A stretch of 11,040 bases of DNA from an uncultured Salinimicrobium sp. (GTDB lineage: Bacteria > Bacteroidota > Bacteroidia > Flavobacteriales > Flavobacteriaceae), in the NCBI GenBank assembly GCA_946887025.1, contig CAMPJY010000091.1, positions 1-11,040 on the forward strand. The letters run 5' to 3'. How positions within the stretch are numbered: the first letter of the stretch is position 1; each line of letters opens with the position of its first letter. The translations under genes and the position numbers were made by a program. Shown here in pieces: positions 6,920 through 11,040 of the stretch. The notes under the pieces are model-generated. The model saw only the letters and a program-made list of their open reading frames with translations, had not been told where the DNA came from and did no database searches.

Positions 6920-8545
6920 ATGGCTAAAAAGATCATAAGAAGTGATGAACGCAAATCCATCTTCGGACTGAATGTCAACGGACCGGTCTTCTTCACTTCC
7001 ACCATCATCATCATCCTCAGTATAGCCCTGACCTTAATCTTCAGGGAACAGGCCGAAGGTTATTTCACCGACATCCAGGAGTTCGTTGCCAACACAGGTG
7101 GCTGGTTCTTCGTACTCTGCGTGAATATTTTCCTCATCTTCGTGCTCTACCTCGCCTTCAGCAAATTCGGCGACATCCGGATAGGCGGAAAAGATGCCAA
7201 ACCAGAATTCAAGACCCTCTCCTGGTTTGCGATGCTGTTCAGTGCGGGGATGGGGATCGGGCTGCTGTTCTGGAGCATCGCGGAACCCATGACGCATTTT
7301 ATGACACCGCCGCTTACGGAAGGTGGCACTCCTGAAGCTGCACAGGAAGCCATGAACTTCACCTTCCTGCACTGGGGTTTCCACGCCTGGGGGGTCTATG
7401 CCCTTGTGGGGCTTTCCCTCGCCTATTTCACCTACTCCCACGGCTTGCCTCTTACCATCCGTTCCGTCTTCTATCCCATCCTCGGCGACAAGATCTACGG
7501 AAAAAGAGGCGACCTGATAGATATCTTCGCCGTGCTGGCTACACTATTCGGACTGGCGACCTCCCTCGGATTCGGGGTACAGCAGATCGCAGCGGGAATG
7601 GCACATGTATTCGGAATTGACAGTGGAATCACCACCCAGGTGGTCCTCATATCCGTAATAACCGCTATTGCGACCCTTTCTGTAGTTCTCGGAGTGGATA
7701 AGGGGGTGAAATTCCTGAGCGAATGGAATATGCGCATCGCCGTGCTGATGCTGCTGCTCGTGGTGGTGCTGGGGCCAACCATCTTTATTTTCCAGTCCTT
7801 TGTACAGAACACCGGAAGCTATTTTTACAGCTTCCTGGAGATCTCCTCCTGGACCGAAAGTTATACGGGGAACGACTGGCAGAATGCCTGGACGGTGTTC
7901 TACTGGGGCTGGTGGATCGCCTGGTCCCCCTTTGTGGGCATGTTCATCGCCCGTATCTCCAAGGGGCGGAGCATCAGGGAATTCATACTCGGGGTACTCA
8001 TCGTGCCTTCGCTCATTACCTTCTTCTGGATCACAGCCTTCGGCAGCACCTCCATTCAACAGGCCCTGCAGGGGGATCAGACCATCCTTAATGCGGTGAA
8101 TGATAACGTAGCCACTGCCCTGTTCGTGTTCCTGGAAGGTTTTCCATTTTCAGGAGTGCTGAATATCATTGGGATCATCCTTATCGCAGGCTTCTTTATC
8201 ACCTCCTCAGATTCCGGTTCCCTGGTGGTGGACAGCCTTACCTCGGGCGGGAAGATAGATGCGCCTGTAGGGCAGCGTATCTTCTGGGCCCTGGCGGAAG
8301 GAGCTGTCGCAGCCGTACTGCTCATAGGAGGCGGCTTACAGGCCCTGCAGACCGCTTCCATAGTCACCGGGCTCCCCTTTGCCTTTATCCTGCTGTTCAT
8401 GTGTTATTCGCTTTATATAGGCGTACGGGATGAATATCGCAAAACTGAAGAGAAGAAGGCGCAGAAAGAGCTGGAAAGCTATGAGGAAGTCATTTCAGAT
8501 ATCATCAGAAAAAGAGCTGCCAAACCAAAAAATGAAAATCAGTAA
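6920..8545 (+). CDS. BCCT-family betaine/choline/carnitine transporter
   Basis: 541-residue inner-membrane secondary transporter with about twelve hydrophobic helices between residues 20 and 502. Family signatures are clear: SAGMGIGLLFW at 108-118, HWGFHAWGVY at 151-160, and the long FYWGWWIAWSPFVGMFIARISKGRSIREF block at 327-355. Compared with BetP from memory, the aromatic-box residues match as Trp152, Trp157, Tyr160 and Trp332, with the second tryptophan at Trp335. The Na2-site residues match as Met111, Phe425, Thr428 and Ser429. This points to Na+-coupled uptake of a trimethylammonium compound such as glycine betaine, unlike the Na+-independent CaiT. The tail (about 503-541) is long, charged and predicted helical, a position where BetP senses osmotic state. 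It lies between a porin (23-base gap) and a universal stress protein (9-base gap). Exact substrate unproven. Confidence 0.93.
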   Translation: MAKKIIRSDERKSIFGLNVNGPVFFTSTIIIILSIALTLIFREQAEGYFTDIQEFVANTGGWFFVLCVNIFLIFVLYLAFSKFGDIRIGGKDAKPEFKTLSWFAMLFSAGMGIGLLFWSIAEPMTHFMTPPLTEGGTPEAAQEAMNFTFLHWGFHAWGVYALVGLSLAYFTYSHGLPLTIRSVFYPILGDKIYGKRGDLIDIFAVLATLFGLATSLGFGVQQIAAGMAHVFGIDSGITTQVVLISVITAIATLSVVLGVDKGVKFLSEWNMRIAVLMLLLVVVLGPTIFIFQSFVQNTGSYFYSFLEISSWTESYTGNDWQNAWTVFYWGWWIAWSPFVGMFIARISKGRSIREFILGVLIVPSLITFFWITAFGSTSIQQALQGDQTILNAVNDNVATALFVFLEGFPFSGVLNIIGIILIAGFFITSSDSGSLVVDSLTSGGKIDAPVGQRIFWALAEGAVAAVLLIGGGLQALQTASIVTGLPFAFILLFMCYSLYIGVRDEYRKTEEKKAQKELESYEEVISDIIRKRAAKPKNENQ

Positions 8546-8554
8546 GCATTCATC

Positions 8555-9412
8555 ATGAAAAAGATCAGGAACATACTAGTAGCGCTGGACCTTTCAGCTT
8601 TAGATACCAAACTCATCACCTACGCCTCCTTCCTTGCAGAAAGGCTGAAGGCAGAGAATGTGTACTTCGTGCATAACATAAAGAAATATGAGATCTCCGA
8701 ACTCTTTGCGGAGCATCTGAAGGATGTCAACCTCGATGAAGTCATAGGCGATGAGCTCAACGACAAGGTGAAGGAGCACTTCAAGGCAGCTGCCAACTGG
8801 GAAGTGCTTATTTCTGAAGACCCCTACAGCGAATCCCTTATCAAATATGTGGCGGAGAAGTACGCCATCAACCTTGCGATCGTGGGGAACAAGAAACTGG
8901 AGAACGGCACGGGGGCAGTGAGCGGGAAGCTGCTGCGCCTGCTGAAATGTGACATCGTTTCGGTGCCTGCCATAGCTCAGGAAAAGATCAACTCCATCTG
9001 GGCAGGTACCGATTTCTCCCACGACTCCAGGAAAATCTTTCGGGTGACTAGGCAGCTGCAGGAGGGCCATGACACCAGCCTGAAAGTGGTGCACGTATAC
9101 AGCGTGCCGGTACAGTTCTCTCCTTATGTCTCTGCCGAAGAAATGGGGCCGCAGGTGAAGAAACACGTCAGTGAGAAGTTTGAGAAATACATTAAAAAAC
9201 TCGAATATCCCGAACCTATAGAACCCCTGATCCTCCTCGGGAGGGAATCGGGAGCTGCGAAAAAGATCCTTTCAAATACGACTATGGCTGATGTGGATCT
9301 GCTGGTGGTTTCCGATACGGGAGGGAATACCTTCTCCCCTTTTGCGGTGGGCAGTGTCACCGAGGAGCTGTTCAACTCCAGGCTGGAGATCCCCCTGTGG
9401 GTGGTGAAGTGA
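8555..9412 (+). CDS. Tandem-domain universal stress protein (UspA family)
   Basis: 285-residue cytosolic protein made of two Usp domains, about residues 1-142 and 146-285. Domain 1 opens with the usual KKIRNILVALDLS strand and loop, and domain 2 with SIWAGTDFSHDS. Domain 2 keeps the ATP-binding pattern G-x9-G-S (Gly256, Gly266, Ser267, followed by VTEEL). The equivalent loop in domain 1 (111-124, GNKKLENGTGAVSG) departs from the canonical spacing, so domain 2 is the better nucleotide-binding candidate. The ATG is 9 bases after the BCCT transporter's stop, so the two are surely co-transcribed. In Halomonas a Usp protein, TeaD, modulates the TeaABC ectoine transporter; a similar role here is inference. 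The stop is one base from the end of a convergent gene, with no terminator between. Confidence 0.88.
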   Translation: MKKIRNILVALDLSALDTKLITYASFLAERLKAENVYFVHNIKKYEISELFAEHLKDVNLDEVIGDELNDKVKEHFKAAANWEVLISEDPYSESLIKYVAEKYAINLAIVGNKKLENGTGAVSGKLLRLLKCDIVSVPAIAQEKINSIWAGTDFSHDSRKIFRVTRQLQEGHDTSLKVVHVYSVPVQFSPYVSAEEMGPQVKKHVSEKFEKYIKKLEYPEPIEPLILLGRESGAAKKILSNTTMADVDLLVVSDTGGNTFSPFAVGSVTEELFNSRLEIPLWVVK

Positions 9413-9413
9413 G

Positions 9414-10097
9414 TTATAGCGGGATCCTTGGGTAATTGTGGATCTCCTTTTCCTCCCCATCCCTGCTGTTCAGCACCTTGCTCGGGCGGTTGTTCTTTGC
9501 GATCTCCCGCGCCTTCTCCACGGCTGCCTCCTCGTCTTCAAAACTCTCGACCAGCTCATTCTCATGATCCAGGACGTGCCATTGCTCCTTTTCCCGGTTC
9601 CACTGAATGCGGTAGGTGCGTTCCCTGATGACTTCCTCCTTTCCGCGGAGCAGGTCCAGGATGATCTTCCCGTCACTGTAGTTCCCATCAGGATACGGCA
9701 TGGGCAGTAGGGCGAAGAAGATGTAGTAAATGGAGAAATAGGTGAACTGGTAGGTAAAGATGCCCGCTTCCAGATAGCCCTTTTCCACGAGCAGGACCAC
9801 GGCGATGGTACCCAGCAGATTGAAAAGCGCGCCGCCGGAAAAGATGAGGATATTGGCAAAGCGCTCCTTGCGTTTGATGTTCTCGAAGGTACAGAGACCG
9901 TACCAGAAGTAATACTGCCGTATTTCCAGCATTCCCCGCTGAAAGATGGGTTTCCCTGTCCCTACCGTTACCCGGATGTTCTTCCCGCCCATCAGCCAGG
10001 CAAAAAATACGTGCCCCGCCTCGTGAAGTATGGAGATGACCGGCAGCAGAATGAAGAAGGCCAGGATGAACTTCGGGATGTCGTTGATTCCAAACAT
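9414..10097 (-). CDS. M50-like membrane zinc metallopeptidase with DUF2188-like C-terminal domain
   Basis: 227-residue protein with three hydrophobic segments, about 9-36, 82-105 and 113-134. The first carries HEAGH (His25, Glu26, His29), the HExxH zinc site of site-2-protease-like (M50) peptidases. The third ends in LLPMPYPDG (131-138), matching the second M50 motif with Asp137 as the probable third zinc ligand; the usual preceding Asn is Ala129. Residues 160-225 are soluble and resemble DUF2188: a TYRIQWNREKEQWHVL strand pair, an EEAAVEKAREIAKNN helix and an SRDGEEKEIHNY end. I therefore expect an intramembrane protease, or an inactive relative, with a cytosolic appendage. Its target is unknown, and no sigma or anti-sigma gene is adjacent. 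It is 85 bases from the upstream methyltransferase on the same strand, with palindromes between them. Confidence 0.8.
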   Translation of the reverse strand: MFGINDIPKFILAFFILLPVISILHEAGHVFFAWLMGGKNIRVTVGTGKPIFQRGMLEIRQYYFWYGLCTFENIKRKERFANILIFSGGALFNLLGTIAVVLLVEKGYLEAGIFTYQFTYFSIYYIFFALLPMPYPDGNYSDGKIILDLLRGKEEVIRERTYRIQWNREKEQWHVLDHENELVESFEDEEAAVEKAREIAKNNRPSKVLNSRDGEEKEIHNYPRIPL

Positions 10098-10145
10098 AAT
10101 GCGTAAGACTGTTGGGAACCAAGTTACAATTTTGGAAGCAGGGAC

Positions 10146-10157
10146 AGGTCCGGACCT
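10146..10157. repeat. 12-bp perfect palindrome AGGTCCGGACCT
   Basis: A fully self-complementary 12-mer in the 85-base spacer between the methyltransferase and the M50-like gene. It lies about 50 bases upstream of the latter's start, so it could be an operator for that gene. It also overlaps the base of the neighbouring hairpin, since ACAGGT at 10144-10149 repeats that hairpin's arm. Confidence 0.4.
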
Positions 10158-10178
10158 AACAGGTTTTTAACACCTGTT
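10158..10178 (-). terminator. Hairpin AACAGGT/ACCTGTT downstream of the methyltransferase
   Basis: Seven-base perfect arms at 10158-10164 and 10172-10178 enclose a seven-base loop, only a few bases past the methyltransferase stop on the minus strand. On that strand no U-run follows the hairpin, so intrinsic termination is doubtful. In the plus direction the T-run lies in the loop. The sequence resembles an ACCTAACAGGT-type intergenic palindrome that I recall from Flavobacteriia genomes, here apparently degraded. Confidence 0.4.
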
Positions 10179-10182
10179 GGCT

Positions 10183-10782
10183 CTACTTCTTACACTTTAT
10201 CAGATAGAATGGAAAATTTTCATTCACCTCCGTAACTTCAACCAATCCTGATTCACCGAATTCCTCTTCAATAGCTTCCCGGTCGTAAAAAAATATCCTT
10301 ACCCCTCCGAACATTTCGAACCTGTCTTTGCTGATATAGGTTCCCTGCCCATAAGTCTGGGCTTGTTTTGTTATTACAGTAAAGACCATCAGTCCGTTTT
10401 TTGCGAGTTGGTTGTAACAGTCCCGGATCAGCTTTCTTCTCTCTTCCCGGTCAAACAGGTAGATCAACCCATAACAATATATCCCGTCATAGAGTTGCTC
10501 GTCAAAAGGCATGTCTGTTACTGACCCATGATAAATCTTCAGGTCGTTCCCAAAATGTTTTTCAGCCAGATCAATGGCGGTCTGCGAAATCTCTATCCCG
10601 GTGACGCTCATTTTATTCTCCCTGAAGACCTTTACATTACGGCCATAGCCAATCCCCGGGATAAGCACCGTCTTGACATTATTTGCCACAAAGAGGTCTT
10701 TAGACAATACAGTAGACTTTGCAGGTTCAAAACCCCACATTTCCTGTTTGTCCCTAAACGCATCTTCCCAGAATTCTTCCAT
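10183..10782 (-). CDS. Class I SAM-dependent methyltransferase
   Basis: 199-residue soluble methyltransferase. It opens with MEEFWEDAFRDKQEMWGFEP, then motif I VLIPGIGYGRN (39-49) for SAM binding, acidic Glu64 at the end of the second strand (TGIEIS), VTDMPFD (88-94) with Asp90 near the adenine, a YDGIYCYGLIYLF strand (98-110), and a C-terminal FPFYLIKC strand. This is a complete Rossmann methyltransferase core of the small-molecule kind (Methyltransf_11/25-like). The acceptor is unknown. The frame remains open to an ATG at 10870-10872 (229 residues), but the extra 30 residues lack family similarity, and the internal start gives the length and N-terminus expected for this group, so I place the start at 10782. 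It lies upstream of the M50-like gene on the same strand, but the hairpin and palindrome between them argue against tight coupling. Confidence 0.85.
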   Translation of the reverse strand: MEEFWEDAFRDKQEMWGFEPAKSTVLSKDLFVANNVKTVLIPGIGYGRNVKVFRENKMSVTGIEISQTAIDLAEKHFGNDLKIYHGSVTDMPFDEQLYDGIYCYGLIYLFDREERRKLIRDCYNQLAKNGLMVFTVITKQAQTYGQGTYISKDRFEMFGGVRIFFYDREAIEEEFGESGLVEVTEVNENFPFYLIKCKK

Positions 10783-10882
10783 CGTATTTTTTAAATAATT
10801 TCTACTAACCTCAATTAACCTGGTCACGACCGATATACCTAAAGTAGCAAATTTTATTGGAGGAAAAGGCAAAAATCATATA

Positions 10883-10909
10883 GCACTTCCCGCAGTTCCC
10901 GCACTTCCC
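10883..10909. repeat. Three tandem 9-mers GCA(C/G)TTCCC
   Basis: Units at 10883-10891, 10892-10900 and 10901-10909 read GCACTTCCC, GCAGTTCCC and GCACTTCCC, with only one substitution among 27 bases. A 9-base period keeps reading frame, but no open frame here looks like a protein. It could be a slippage-prone tract or a set of binding sites. Confidence 0.6.
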
Positions 10910-10920
10910 TCGGGGTCCTT

Positions 10921-10935
10921 TTTCAGGCCCTGAAA
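10921..10935. repeat. 15-bp palindrome TTTCAGG-C-CCTGAAA
   Basis: Seven-base perfect arms around a single central C. The spacer is too short for a full RNA hairpin (six pairs with a three-base loop is possible), and the shape resembles a dimeric-regulator site. It lies about 140 bases upstream of the preferred methyltransferase start and next to the 9-mer array. Confidence 0.4.
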
Positions 10936-10972
10936 CTCTGCATTATAATCATTATCTCCCAATGAAACAGGC

Positions 10973-11034
10973 TACAAACAGCCCTCAAACAGCCCCCATG
11001 GCCGTGTAAAGGGGCTGTGTCAGGGCTGCTTGTA
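10973..11034. repeat. Long imperfect inverted repeat with internal CAAACAGCCC repeats
   Basis: Arms 10973-10996 and 11011-11034 are complementary at 21 of 24 positions around a 14-base loop, forming a GC-rich hairpin. The left arm itself contains CAAACAGCCC twice in direct repeat at 11-base spacing (10975-10984 and 10986-10995), and the right arm holds two degenerate inverted copies. It may be a strong transcription terminator, an intergenic palindromic repeat or a binding array. No transposase is visible, and the neighbouring sequence is cut off by the window edge. Confidence 0.6.
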
Positions 11035-11040
11035 CGCAGG

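Larger units (their letters stand above)
10783..11040. other. Non-coding right edge rich in short repeats
   Basis: No convincing gene lies in these 258 bases. From left to right they hold the methyltransferase upstream region, three tandem 9-mers (10883-10909), a 15-base palindrome (10921-10935) and a long imperfect inverted repeat (10973-11034). The window ends before the next gene, so it is unclear whether these belong to a promoter, a terminator or the edge of an element. Confidence 0.6.

Noticed and set aside
7723..8091. Open frames inside the BCCT gene on both strands
   Set aside because: They are low-complexity shadows in a GC-rich gene whose main frame carries all BCCT signatures.
9688..10122. 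Alternative minus-strand frame over the M50-like gene
   Set aside because: It lacks the HEAGH and PDG motifs and shows no coherent protein pattern; the overlapping frame at 9414-10097 explains the sequence.
10973..11034. Integron attC site
   Set aside because: The hairpin lacks the GTTRRRY/RYYYAAC core sites and the unpaired features of attC, and no integrase is visible.

Overview
The window looks like a chromosomal segment of a marine-type member of the Bacteroidota, most likely class Flavobacteriia, with roughly balanced GC. The evidence is indirect. Promoter-like boxes resemble the Bacteroidota TTG / TAnnTTTG consensus, Shine-Dalgarno sequences are weak or absent, and the families present (porin ending in an aromatic residue, BCCT transporter, GAF histidine kinase, GlxA-type regulator) all fit. 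I cannot name the genus. I see no rRNA, tRNA, CRISPR, transposase or phage gene.

Layout. (1) 8-1362, minus strand: three small genes in tandem, encoding an AHSA1/SRPBCC protein, a DoxX-like membrane protein and a second AHSA1/SRPBCC protein. They diverge from (2) 1492-2466, a GlxA-type regulator with a DJ-1/PfpI domain and an AraC helix-turn-helix. The divergent spacer has a good -7 box for the minus-strand operon, overlaid by an inverted repeat built on AAGCTT. (3) 2694-5630: a large soluble sensor histidine kinase with four GAF domains, the first three being tandem copies, and no response regulator in view. (4) 5763-9412: an apparent three-gene operon, outer-membrane porin (TTG start), BCCT transporter and two-domain universal stress protein. 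It reads as an uptake path for betaine-like compatible solutes across both membranes plus a possible nucleotide-binding regulator. (5) 9414-10097, minus strand: an M50-type membrane zinc peptidase fused to a DUF2188-like tail, ending one base from the convergent stress-protein gene. (6) 10183-10782, minus strand: a class I SAM methyltransferase. (7) 10783-11040: non-coding DNA dense in small repeats, namely three tandem 9-mers, a 15-bp palindrome and a 24-nt-arm inverted repeat at the right edge.

How the parts may work together. The GlxA regulator probably controls the divergent SRPBCC/DoxX operon. The porin and BCCT transporter could move a quaternary ammonium solute from outside to cytoplasm, with the Usp protein tying transport to cell state, by analogy with TeaD and the TeaABC ectoine transporter. 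The kinase lies 132 bp upstream on the same strand, but any link to the operon is only positional. No clearly new system is evident. The items most worth a second look are the porin-BCCT-Usp module, the M50-DUF2188 fusion, the AAGCTT cluster around the regulator, and the repeats at the right edge.
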